A stretch of 64,000 nucleotides of DNA. Source: DASQFQ01 sp038327685. Lineage in GTDB: Bacteria; Actinomycetota; Thermoleophilia; Solirubrobacterales; Solirubrobacteraceae. Where the stretch lies: assembly GCA_038327685.1 (NCBI GenBank), contig JBBQLH010000002.1:1-64000 (forward strand), written 5' to 3'. The notes below the pieces were generated by a model. That model saw only the letters and a list, made by a program, of their open reading frames with translations, did not search any database and was not told the origin of the DNA. The position numbers and the translations under genes were made by a program. Below, piece by piece: positions 33,660 to 41,056 of the stretch; position 1 is the first letter of the stretch, and every line of letters begins with the position of its first letter.

Positions 33660-34805
33660 ATGACCTCTCTCCCGCAGCCCGGGTCGCGGCCGGCTCCCTC
33701 CTCCCGAGCGCGCGATGCCTTCTTCGCCTCGTTCTCGCGGGAGCTCCGCTGGTCGCTCGACTGCGAGGGACGGTTCCTGCTCCTGGAGGGTGCCTGGCAG
33801 TCGGTCCTCGGATGGCAGCCGGAGCATCTCCATGGCTGGTACTGGGAGGAGATCGTGCATCCTGCCGACCGCGATCGCGTCAGCCAGATCCTGAGCCGTG
33901 TCCGCCAGGGCGCCGGCTGCGAGCGCGACGTCGACGTGCAACTCTCCCTCCCGGCGGGCGGCTATCGCACGACGTGCTGGTCGTTCGTCGCGGGCACGGG
34001 CCCGGACAGCATCCTCGGCCTCGGCCACGACCGCACGGATCCCCCTGCGGCGATGTCGCGCAAGAACGGCCCCGTCCTACTGGAGCGCCGCAACGCGGAG
34101 CTCGCCGCGCGGCTCAGAGAGCTCGAGGAGCGTTACGTGGCGGTCGAGCGCTTCGCCGGCACAGCCGCCCACCAGCTTGCCGAGCCGCTCGTGATCGCCG
34201 AGAGCTCGGCGATCCTCGTGGCCGAAGAGCTCGGCGCAGACCTCGACCCGGTGCTCCGCGGCCGACTCGACGCGATCGGCCGCGGCGCAGCTCGCGCCCG
34301 TCGTCTGATGGACGCCCTGCTGGCCGACGCGCGGACAGACGGACAGACTCTGAAGCTGTGCACGGTTGACGTCGCCGCGGTCGTCGAGGAGATGCTCGCG
34401 AGCCTCGACCATCAGGTGCGTGAGCGCAGCGCGACGATCGTCGTCGGGCGGCTTCCGCATGTCGACGGGGAGCCGGGCTTGCTCTCGGTCGTGCTCGAGA
34501 ACCTCGTCTCCAACGCGCTCAAGTACGGCCCGCGCAGCGGCGGCCGTGTGGTGATCGCGGCCGAGCCCAGCCCCAACGGCTGGCGCATCTCGGTCGCCAG
34601 TGAGGGCACGCCGATCCCGACCGAGGAGGCCGAGCGGATCTTCCAGCCCTTCCATCGCGCGTCGGGCGAGCGGCGGGTGCCGGGGGTCGGTCTCGGGCTG
34701 ACCATCTGCTCGCGGCTCATCGACCGACTTGGCGGGACGATCGGCGTCCAGCCGGGCGCCGACTCCGGCAACACGTTCTGGATCGAGCTCCCGGCCGCCG
34801 CCTAA
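33660..34805 (+). CDS. PAS-domain sensor histidine kinase
   Basis: The 381-residue soluble protein has an N-terminal PAS-like domain (about residues 20-125, with GWQPEHLHGWYWEEIVHPAD), a helical phosphoacceptor region with His in GTAAHQLAEPLV (about 180) and a GHKL ATPase domain. The ATPase motifs are LENLVSNALKYG, the F-box-like IFQPFHRAS and GVGLGLTICSRLI. No membrane segment is present, so the signal is cytoplasmic. Its end overlaps the convergent NarL-type regulator by 4 bp; that arrangement makes the regulator a likely but not certain partner. Confidence 0.9.
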   Translation: MTSLPQPGSRPAPSSRARDAFFASFSRELRWSLDCEGRFLLLEGAWQSVLGWQPEHLHGWYWEEIVHPADRDRVSQILSRVRQGAGCERDVDVQLSLPAGGYRTTCWSFVAGTGPDSILGLGHDRTDPPAAMSRKNGPVLLERRNAELAARLRELEERYVAVERFAGTAAHQLAEPLVIAESSAILVAEELGADLDPVLRGRLDAIGRGAARARRLMDALLADARTDGQTLKLCTVDVAAVVEEMLASLDHQVRERSATIVVGRLPHVDGEPGLLSVVLENLVSNALKYGPRSGGRVVIAAEPSPNGWRISVASEGTPIPTEEAERIFQPFHRASGERRVPGVGLGLTICSRLIDRLGGTIGVQPGADSGNTFWIELPAAA

Positions 34806-35524
34806 GCGGCCGTATCCGGGGGCGCTTCGCCTCCGGGAGCACTCCGCATGCGGTCCGCGGCGATGACGGCATCTTCGCGCGAGCGCACGGCGAGCTTGCG
34901 AAGGATGTTCTTCACGTGCGAGCGGACGGTCTCCGTGGAGAGCACAAGCTCGTCGGCGATGTCGTCGGTCGACTTCGCCGCCTTGAGCAGGTCGATGACC
35001 TCCCACTCGCGCGCGGTGAGTGGGCTCTTGACGGGGCGCATGCCCGATGAGCCGCTCGGCGTGTCGCGGAGCCGGTCGATCAGCGTCCGCGTCATCTTGC
35101 GCGAGATCGCGGCCTCACCGGCCCTGACTCCCTCGAGCGCGCGCGGCAGCGCGTCGATCTCGAGGTCCTTCGACAGGTACCCGCTGGCGCCGGAGCGCAG
35201 CGCCTGGAGACCCAGCTCCTGGTCCTCCTCGCCGGCGCCCGTCAGCACGATCACGAGTTGGTCCGGGATCTCCTTGCGAATCTTGCGCGTGGCGATGATG
35301 CCGTCCAACTCCGGCATCACCACGTCCATCACGACGACATCGGGCCGGTAGTAGAGCGTCAGCTCAACTGCCTCGCGCCCATTGCGGGCCTCGGCGACCA
35401 CGATCACCCCTGCCTTCTGGAGGACGTCCTTGATGACGCGCCGAGCGAAGGGGTCGTCGTCTGCGACGACCGCGCGCAGGTTCTGGCTTTCCGAGCTCTC
35501 GCCGTTCACTTGTTCAATGCCCAC
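34802..35524 (-). CDS. NarL/LuxR-type response regulator
   Basis: The 240-residue product has a complete receiver domain: acidic pocket VVADDDPF, phosphoacceptor Asp in VVVMDVVMPELDG, Thr in IVLTGAGEE and Lys in GYLSKDLE. A C-terminal LuxR HTH follows, with LTAREWEVIDLLKAAKS and VLSTETVRSHVKNILRKL. It starts with GTG; AAGGAGGA lies about 13 nt upstream, a rather wide spacing. It is convergent with the PAS kinase and is the only canonical receiver in this regulatory island. Confidence 0.9.
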   Translation of the reverse strand: MGIEQVNGESSESQNLRAVVADDDPFARRVIKDVLQKAGVIVVAEARNGREAVELTLYYRPDVVVMDVVMPELDGIIATRKIRKEIPDQLVIVLTGAGEEDQELGLQALRSGASGYLSKDLEIDALPRALEGVRAGEAAISRKMTRTLIDRLRDTPSGSSGMRPVKSPLTAREWEVIDLLKAAKSTDDIADELVLSTETVRSHVKNILRKLAVRSREDAVIAADRMRSAPGGEAPPDTAA

Positions 35525-35606
35525 CGTGGCCGCACTTCCTCCTTAGACCGATGAACCTAGCCCATCACCCTGGGACTAGGCAACCTAGGGGACGAACGTG
35601 CTAGCC

Positions 35607-35624
35607 GGGGGAGCCCGCTCCCCC
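35607..35624. promoter_or_regulatory. GC-rich hairpin in the 269-bp gap upstream of the receiver-like genes
   Basis: GGGGGAG and CTCCCCC pair around CCCG. Nearby GGGGACG and CGTCCCC sequences could extend a nested structure. The gap (35525-35793) lies between the divergent response-regulator gene and the gene at 35794 and should hold both promoters. I see no clear -10 for the rightward one. Confidence 0.35.
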
Positions 35625-35793
35625 ACCGGGTGAGCGGACGTCCCCTATACCTTCGTCCAGGGATCTCCCGCCGAGGGCACGCACGTCACCCACGCCCAGA
35701 GCGTCGCCTGCCCCGAAGCCGGGGCCAAAGAGTCCCCACGCCGCAGACGGAGCTCACCTTCCACCCGCGTTGTTCGCCCTCGAAGGTGGACAC

Positions 35794-36090
35794 GTGGCCC
35801 AAGCCCCCCGACAGACCAGCACCGCGCAGCGCCTCGCCGAGCTGCGTCGAGCGCATCCGCACGACGCGACGCTCCAGAACCTGCTCGCCGTCGTCACCGC
35901 CAAGCTCGACCTGAGCGCGCGTCTCCCCGTCTTCGAGTACGAGGCCGACAGCGAGGGCTTCGCCGACACGGCCTCATTCATGAGCGCCCTCGCCTCGGCG
36001 GAGCGCGAGAGCCTGGAGGAAGTCCTGGCTTCGCTGCGTCTCCACCTTGACCGGACATCCGGGCGCTTCACCCCGGGGGTGTCCTCGTGA
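35794..36090 (+). CDS. Small acidic protein of unknown function
   Basis: The 98-residue product is mostly helical (TAQRLAELRRAHPHD, then ESLEEVLASLRLHLD) with no cysteine or recognised motif. GTG at 35794 is chosen because AAGGTGG lies 5 nt upstream; a TTG at 35770 is an alternative. Its stop overlaps the next start (GTGA), so it is coupled to the receiver-like gene and may be its partner. I do not recognise a family. Confidence 0.55.
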   Translation: MAQAPRQTSTAQRLAELRRAHPHDATLQNLLAVVTAKLDLSARLPVFEYEADSEGFADTASFMSALASAERESLEEVLASLRLHLDRTSGRFTPGVSS

Positions 36091-36494
36091 TCAGCGTCGC
36101 ACTGGTGGCCGACAGCGGAACCGCGATGGAGGCGATGACGCGCAGCGTGTCGACGCTGGCGCAGGTCAACATCGTCCGGCACTGCCACGGCCGCGCTCCG
36201 ATCGCCCGCGCGCTGACCCGCTTCACCCCTGATCTGGTCCTCGTGGACGAGATGGGCTGGCCGAAGCTCGCGCTGCAGCGCATCGAGGAGATCCGCAAGA
36301 CGCTTCCGCAGGCGCGGATCGTCGTGCGTGCCGAGCGGCCCGAGGTCGGCTGGCTCGCCAACGCGTTGCGGGCCGGCGCCGACGCCGTCGTGCCTGCTAC
36401 CGCCGGTCCCGAAACGCTCGGGCTGGTCCTTGCCGAGGTTGTCAGCGAGCGCCTTCTCGACCTCCACGACGATTCCGCACCGGTTGCGGCCTGA
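36087..36494 (+). CDS. Degenerate stand-alone receiver-like protein
   Basis: The 135-residue product has the length and strand pattern of a CheY-like receiver but no output domain. The first strand is VALVADSG, with a single acidic residue. The phosphoacceptor-like Asp is present in DLVLVDEMGWP. The Thr/Ser and Lys positions are replaced (IVVRAERPE and AVVPATAG). It therefore may not be phosphorylated in the usual way. It resembles the receiver part of the regulator at 36726, which shares the VDEM motif. Confidence 0.65.
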   Translation: MISVALVADSGTAMEAMTRSVSTLAQVNIVRHCHGRAPIARALTRFTPDLVLVDEMGWPKLALQRIEEIRKTLPQARIVVRAERPEVGWLANALRAGADAVVPATAGPETLGLVLAEVVSERLLDLHDDSAPVAA

Positions 36495-36501
36495 CTGAGG
36501 G

Positions 36502-36726
36502 ATGAACGTGCTCCGACATGACACCGCGACGGTCCTGCTGTTCCGGGACTCTGCATTGCGCAGGCCGATCGACGTCGTCGCGTGGATGAACACGGATGGG
36601 CGGCAGACGAGCGAAGCCGCCGACGGCCGCGACAACGTCATCCCGCTCGGGCGGTTCGCCCGCGCGGCACGCCGCCCAGGTTCCCAGACATGGTCCGACG
36701 TGCCCCCGGACGGCGAGGCGGCCTGA
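36502..36726 (+). CDS. Small protein of unknown function between two receiver genes
   Basis: The 74-residue product has no recognised domain. Its N-terminal part (TATVLLFRDSALRRPIDVVAW) could form a short strand-helix unit; the rest is polar and Arg-rich. ATG at 36502 follows GAGGG. Its TGA overlaps the ATG of the next gene. Support for it as a real gene is the coupling on both sides and the codon pattern. Confidence 0.45.
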   Translation: MNVLRHDTATVLLFRDSALRRPIDVVAWMNTDGRQTSEAADGRDNVIPLGRFARAARRPGSQTWSDVPPDGEAA

Positions 36727-37409
36727 TGGTCATCGTCATCGTCGCCGACAACGGCTTCGCCGCCGAGGCGATCCGCCACAGCTTCCAAAACACGAGCGGG
36801 GTCCGTGTGGCCGGCTATGTGGACGGCCGGCATGCCTGCGGCACAGCGGTCGCCGGGGCACGGCCCGATGTCGTGATCGTCGATGAGATGACGTGGTCCG
36901 CATCCGCGCTCGCCCGCATCTCCGAGATCCGCGCTGCAGCGCCCTCCGCCAAGATCGTCGCCCTCAGCTCGCAGCCCGGCGCCGGCTTCGTCGAAGAGGC
37001 TGCTCGTGCCGGTGCTCACGCGGCGATCGCGAAGACCGTGCAGCCGGGCACGCTCGCTCTGCTGGTACGCGAGATCTGGGCTGGGAACGTTCATCACGCC
37101 TTTGCAGGCGTCCGCGCCTCGGCAGGTCTTGACGGGGAGCACGGAACCGACGTGGAGCACGCGAGCCTCACGCCGCGTGAGCTGGAGATCCTCCGGCTCG
37201 TCGCCGCCGGTTCCTCGAACGGCCGCATCGCCGGCCAGCTCTGGATCACCGAGCAGACGGTCAAGTTCCACCTCTCGAACGTCTACCGCAAGCTCGGCGT
37301 CTCCAACCGCACGGAGGCGAGCCACTACGCCCATGTCCATGAGCTCCTCGATCCCCGTACGGCGGACGCGATCCGCACGCGGCCGGGGTCGATCCGCACC
37401 GCGGCGTGA
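36726..37409 (+). CDS. LuxR-type regulator with atypical receiver domain
   Basis: The 227-residue product has a receiver-like N-terminal domain (about 1-120) with VIVIVADNG (one acidic residue instead of two), Asp in VVIVDEMTW, Ser in IVALSSQPG and Lys in AAIAKTVQP. A C-terminal LuxR HTH follows, with LTPRELEILRLVAAGSSNGR and ITEQTVKFHLSNVYRKLGV. The odd acidic pocket suggests weak or phosphorylation-independent signalling. The start overlaps the preceding stop (TGATG). It lies directly before the sigma factor gene. Confidence 0.85.
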   Translation: MVIVIVADNGFAAEAIRHSFQNTSGVRVAGYVDGRHACGTAVAGARPDVVIVDEMTWSASALARISEIRAAAPSAKIVALSSQPGAGFVEEAARAGAHAAIAKTVQPGTLALLVREIWAGNVHHAFAGVRASAGLDGEHGTDVEHASLTPRELEILRLVAAGSSNGRIAGQLWITEQTVKFHLSNVYRKLGVSNRTEASHYAHVHELLDPRTADAIRTRPGSIRTAA

Positions 37410-37452
37410 GTCGCCAGATGAGAACCGAAAGCACACGGAAGGGCGGGAAAGC

Positions 37453-38199
37453 ATGAGGAACGAATCCAACGCCCGGGTCGATGTACTGAGAAGCACGCGC
37501 CCGGCACCGACACGGAAGGTCGACGCCAGGATGCCGCAGGAGAATCTGTACGGGCTCAATCACGCCGAGGACGGCTCCGCCGGCGTTCTATCGGGACGGT
37601 TCCGCCGCTCCACCAGCCTGGACGAGAGCGACGCGTGCCGCCGCCGCGTCGCGCTCGCAGTCGCGCGCGCCAAGCAGGGCGACCGCGAGGCGCTGCGCTA
37701 CCTCTACATCCAGTACGCCGACAACGTCTACGGCTACGTTGCGAGCATCGTCAAGGACGAGCACGAGGCCGAGGACATCACGCAGCTCGTGTTCGCGAAG
37801 CTCATGACGGTCCTGCCGAAATACGAGCAGCGCAAGGTCCCGTTCACGTCCTGGCTCCTGCGCCTCGCCCACAACGCAGCGCTCGATCACCTCCGCCGCC
37901 GGGTGCCGATGCCGGTCGACGAGGTCCGCAGCCCCGAGGAGCGCGCCGATCGGGGCCCGTCGGACGACGTGCAGATCGTCGGCCAGGCGCTCGCGACGCT
38001 GCCCGAGGATCAGCGGACCGTTGTCGTCCTGCGCCATCTCGTGGGACTCACGCCAGGCGAGATCGCGGAGCGGCTCGGCCGCTCCGAGAACTCGATCCAT
38101 GGTCTTCACCACCGCGGTCGCCGCGCGGTCCAACGGGAGCTCCGGCGTCTCGAGTGCGGCCCCGTGGTGGCCGGTGAGCAGGAGCGCCTGGCGGCCTGA
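37453..38199 (+). CDS. ECF-like RNA polymerase sigma-70 family factor
   Basis: The 248-residue product has sigma region 2 (EALRYLYIQYADNVYGYVAS, then EDITQLVFAKLMTVLPKYE and FTSWLLRLAHNAALDHLRRR) and region 4 (LPEDQRTVVVLRHLVGLTPG and EIAERLGRSENSIHGLHHRG). There is no region 3, which fits an ECF factor. An unusual N-terminal extension of about 55 residues precedes region 2; a start at an internal Met is possible. GGGCGGGAAAGC lies before the chosen ATG. No anti-sigma gene is adjacent; the neighbouring receiver-like regulators may control it. Confidence 0.88.
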   Translation: MRNESNARVDVLRSTRPAPTRKVDARMPQENLYGLNHAEDGSAGVLSGRFRRSTSLDESDACRRRVALAVARAKQGDREALRYLYIQYADNVYGYVASIVKDEHEAEDITQLVFAKLMTVLPKYEQRKVPFTSWLLRLAHNAALDHLRRRVPMPVDEVRSPEERADRGPSDDVQIVGQALATLPEDQRTVVVLRHLVGLTPGEIAERLGRSENSIHGLHHRGRRAVQRELRRLECGPVVAGEQERLAA

Positions 38200-38253
38200 C
38201 GACGGGGAGTTACGGGATCGCAACCGACGACGGGGAGTTACGGGATCGCAACC
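38198..38253. repeat. Perfect 28-bp tandem duplication across two convergent gene ends
   Basis: Two identical 28-bp units (38198-38225 and 38226-38253) abut. The first begins in the sigma-factor stop codon and the second contains the TAA stop and last codons of the convergent nucleotidyltransferase gene. It looks like a recent local duplication; there are only two copies and no spacer. Confidence 0.9.
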
Positions 38254-39239
38254 TCCGCGCCCGCCCCAACCGAGAGCCGGATCGCCTGCGGGATGCGGAA
38301 GTCGCGCGTGACGCGCGCGTCGGGGCCGATGAGGCTTCCTTCGATGCGGGTACCTACAAAGCGCAGCTGGGCGCGGTCGAGGACGATGGAATGCTCGATC
38401 TCGACGCAGTCGATCTGGACGTCGGCTCCGATCGATGTGTACGGCCCGATGTACGCATTCGTGATGCATGCCCGCGGCCCGATTGCCACCGGGCCGCGGA
38501 TGACGCTGTCGTGAACCTCGGCGGACGGATCCAGCGCGACTCGCCCCTGGATCTCGGAGCCGAAGACGCGCTCGCCGCGTTGGTCGCCGGCCATGACTTC
38601 CAGCATCCGTCTGTTTGTCGCCAGCAGCGCGTCGGTGCCGCCCCGGAGGGGCAGGCAGGCCTCGACATCCCGTTCCTGGATGCGCGCGCCGGTCGCTCGG
38701 AGCCGCGCGAGCGCGGCGCCGAGCGGAGCGGCCTGCCGACGAAGATCCGGGTAGATGCCGGCACCGATGAGGTAGAAGTCGAGCGAGCGCGCGCGATCGG
38801 GCTCTGGTCGGGACCAGTGCCCTGCGTGCATCACGAGGGCATCGAGCTCGTGGTCTGCGAACTGCTCGCGGAGCGTCGAGAGGTTCTCGTGAAGCAGGAT
38901 GTCACCGTGCTGCAACAGCACCGGCGCCGACCCGATGAAGTCGGCCACTGCGGAGGACGACAGGATGCTCTCCGACGGCGACTCCTCGACATAGCGGACG
39001 TCGAGGTCCCAGGCCGAGCCGTCGCCGACGGCTTCACGGATGCCGGCGTTCGACCGCCGGTCGCAGACGATCGCGGTCTCGCCGATGCCGGCTGCCGACA
39101 ACGCCTCGAGGTTGTGGAAGAGCACCGGCTTATTCGCGACCGGCGCGAGGTGCCGTGTGGATAGTCCCAAGCTGGGCCACGGCTCCGGGCCCCGGCGCTC
39201 CGTCGCCAGGACGACGGCCTTTGCGATGTTCATGGTCAC
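38238..39239 (-). CDS. Nucleotidyltransferase-like protein with left-handed beta-helix, signature degenerate
   Basis: The 333-residue product has the layout of sugar-1-phosphate nucleotidyltransferases such as long RmlA or GlmU: a Rossmann-like N-terminal domain, then hexapeptide repeats (DSVIRGPVAIGPRACI, NAYIGPYTSIGADV, GTRIEGSLIGPDAR). The usual GxGTR motif is absent: the start reads KAVVLATERRGPEPWP, though ANKPVLFH and LLQHGDILL are kept. It may therefore not make NDP-sugars, or may use a changed active site. It is divergent from a LuxR-type regulator. Start choice MTM or MN is open. Confidence 0.7.
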   Translation of the reverse strand: MTMNIAKAVVLATERRGPEPWPSLGLSTRHLAPVANKPVLFHNLEALSAAGIGETAIVCDRRSNAGIREAVGDGSAWDLDVRYVEESPSESILSSSAVADFIGSAPVLLQHGDILLHENLSTLREQFADHELDALVMHAGHWSRPEPDRARSLDFYLIGAGIYPDLRRQAAPLGAALARLRATGARIQERDVEACLPLRGGTDALLATNRRMLEVMAGDQRGERVFGSEIQGRVALDPSAEVHDSVIRGPVAIGPRACITNAYIGPYTSIGADVQIDCVEIEHSIVLDRAQLRFVGTRIEGSLIGPDARVTRDFRIPQAIRLSVGAGAEVAIP

Positions 39240-39382
39240 CTAACGGACGGGGGCCGCGTGCGCGTTCGCCGCGCCCGCCGTCCGGCGGTGGAAAAACGGC
39301 CCGGCGGCACGTTTCGCCGTGACCTGGGGCGCGATCGCCCGAAGTTCACGGCCCGCCGCTCCGTTGGTTGTGGGATCGATCG

Positions 39383-40138
39383 ATGAGCAGCGCACTCCCC
39401 AATTCCCTCCCGTCTCGCCGGCTCGTAGCGGCGCCGGCGCGCGACGTCGCCGTCGTCATGGCCGACTCCTCCTGCCGCGAGGCCGTCGGCTCGCTGCTCG
39501 CGGGCGCCGTCCGGCAGTGGGCGGGGACCATCGCCACGCGGGGCATCTGCGACCTCGCAGATGACTGCCCCGACGCGGTCGTGCTGGTGGCGGACTTCGC
39601 GGTGCCGGCCGGCATGGCCGCATTGCGCCGCATCCGCAGCGATGTCCCCGCCGCCCGCGTCGTCGTCGTCGCGCGCGACGACAGGAGCGCCACCGCGCGC
39701 CAGGCGCTCAACGCGGGCGCCGACGCCTTCGTGCGGGCGGACGAGGTCGACCAGGCGCTCGCGCCTGCGCTCGATGCGGTCATGGCAGGGCTCGTCTGCG
39801 CTCCGCGCGCCGCGCGGCGCCTGATCGCAAAGCCGACGTTCTCCCATCGCGAGAAGGAAGTCCTCGAGCTGCTGGTGCCGGGGCTGACCAATCGGCAGAT
39901 CGCGGCTCGACTGTACCTCGCGGAGAGCACCGTCAAGAGCCATCTCGCGTCGGCCTTCGCGAAGCTCGGCGTGCGGTCTCGCAGCGATGCCGTCGCGTTG
40001 CTGCTCGATCCGGCCGAGGGGCTGGCGACGACTGCACTGCCGCCGGGCGCAACCTCGCAGGGAAGCGCTCCGTCCGTTGTCGGTCTACGGAAGTCCGGTC
40101 GTCCCGGCGCCGTTGATCGACCAGGGTGCGAAACCTGA
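39383..40138 (+). CDS. LuxR-type regulator with atypical receiver domain
   Basis: The 251-residue product has a receiver-like domain (VAVVMADSSCREAV, AVVLVADFAVP, ARVVVVARDDRSA, AFVRADEVD) in which the acidic pair, the Thr and the conserved Lys are altered. A LuxR HTH follows: FSHREKEVLELLVPGLTNRQ and LAESTVKSHLASAFAKLGV. A polar C-terminal tail of about 45 residues is added. ATG at 39383 is chosen over an upstream GTG-type start. It directly precedes the acyltransferase-ligase-decarboxylase genes and may control the polysaccharide locus. Confidence 0.8.
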   Translation: MSSALPNSLPSRRLVAAPARDVAVVMADSSCREAVGSLLAGAVRQWAGTIATRGICDLADDCPDAVVLVADFAVPAGMAALRRIRSDVPAARVVVVARDDRSATARQALNAGADAFVRADEVDQALAPALDAVMAGLVCAPRAARRLIAKPTFSHREKEVLELLVPGLTNRQIAARLYLAESTVKSHLASAFAKLGVRSRSDAVALLLDPAEGLATTALPPGATSQGSAPSVVGLRKSGRPGAVDRPGCET

Positions 40139-40160
40139 GCACAGAGATCAAACGGTGGCG

Positions 40161-41027
40161 ATGAGCGTGGCCCAAGCGGTCCGGGTGGCCCCCATCACCG
40201 ACGGCGACGTGCGCCGGTCGGCGGAGTTCCTGCATGCGCAGCTGAACACGCGCGTATCCGTCGATGACTGGTCGCGCGCGGTCGACGTGCCGTGGGCGGT
40301 CGAGAAGCCGAACGCCGGATTCATGCTGCTCGACGGCGACGAGGTGGTCGGCGTTCAACTCGCGTTCTACTCGGAGCGCATCCTGAACGGCAGCCGCGAG
40401 CGCTTCTGCAACCTCGGCGCCTGGTGCGTGTTGCCGCGCTATCGCTTCCACGGGCTGCGGCTGCTGCGGGCGGTGCTGCGCCAGGACGGCTACCACTTCA
40501 CGGACCTGTCGCCGAGCGGGAACGTCGTCGGCGTCAACGAGAAGTTGAGCTTTCGCTTTCTCGACACGACGACCGCGCTCGTCCCCAACCTCCCTTGGCC
40601 GACCTTGCCCGGCCGCGGTCGCATCATCTCCGACCCCGAGCTGATCGAGCGCACGCTCACCGGTGCCGAACTCGATCTCTATAGGGACCACGCGGCCACG
40701 AGTGCTCGCCACGTGGTGCTGGCCCGTGGCGACGAGTGGTGCTACGTCATCTTCCGCCGCGACAGGCGCAAGGGGCTGCCGCTGTTCGCGAGCGTCCTCT
40801 ATGTGAGCAACCCGGCCCTCTTCCGGGCGATGGCACCTCGCTTCGCGCGCCACCTGCTGATCCACCACCACGCCCTGGCCACGCTGGCAGAGGAGCGAAT
40901 CGTCGCCTACCGGCCGCGGCCTTCGTACCGGCTCCGGTCACCGCGGCGAAAGATGTTCCGCAGCCCCAGCCTTGCGCCCGCGCAGATCGACGATCTCTAC
41001 AGCGAGCTGGTCTGCGTCTCGTGGTGA
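40161..41027 (+). CDS. GNAT-fold acyltransferase-like protein
   Basis: The 288-residue product has a GNAT-like core (about residues 15-160), with GFMLLDGDEVVGVQLAFY, then NLGAWCVLPRYRFHGLRLL in the acetyl-CoA-binding position. A long C-terminal part of about 130 residues follows, with a duplicated-looking GDEWCYVIFRRD strand. The classical R-x-x-G-x-G/A loop reads RYRFHGL, so CoA binding is plausible but not certain. It opens a run with the ligase and decarboxylase genes; a 29-bp gap separates it from the ligase. Confidence 0.6.
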   Translation: MSVAQAVRVAPITDGDVRRSAEFLHAQLNTRVSVDDWSRAVDVPWAVEKPNAGFMLLDGDEVVGVQLAFYSERILNGSRERFCNLGAWCVLPRYRFHGLRLLRAVLRQDGYHFTDLSPSGNVVGVNEKLSFRFLDTTTALVPNLPWPTLPGRGRIISDPELIERTLTGAELDLYRDHAATSARHVVLARGDEWCYVIFRRDRRKGLPLFASVLYVSNPALFRAMAPRFARHLLIHHHALATLAEERIVAYRPRPSYRLRSPRRKMFRSPSLAPAQIDDLYSELVCVSW

Positions 41028-41056
41028 GCCCCGAAGGATCAACTCAGGAGGTGGAC

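Noticed and set aside
37453..38199. The sigma factor as the SigB target of the stressosome
   Set aside because: It lacks region 3 and looks ECF-like, is 25 kb away, and has no RsbV/RsbW neighbours.
38198..38253. Two identical 28-bp repeats as a CRISPR start
   Set aside because: Only two copies, no spacer between them, and the repeats hold the ends of two genes; no cas genes are near.
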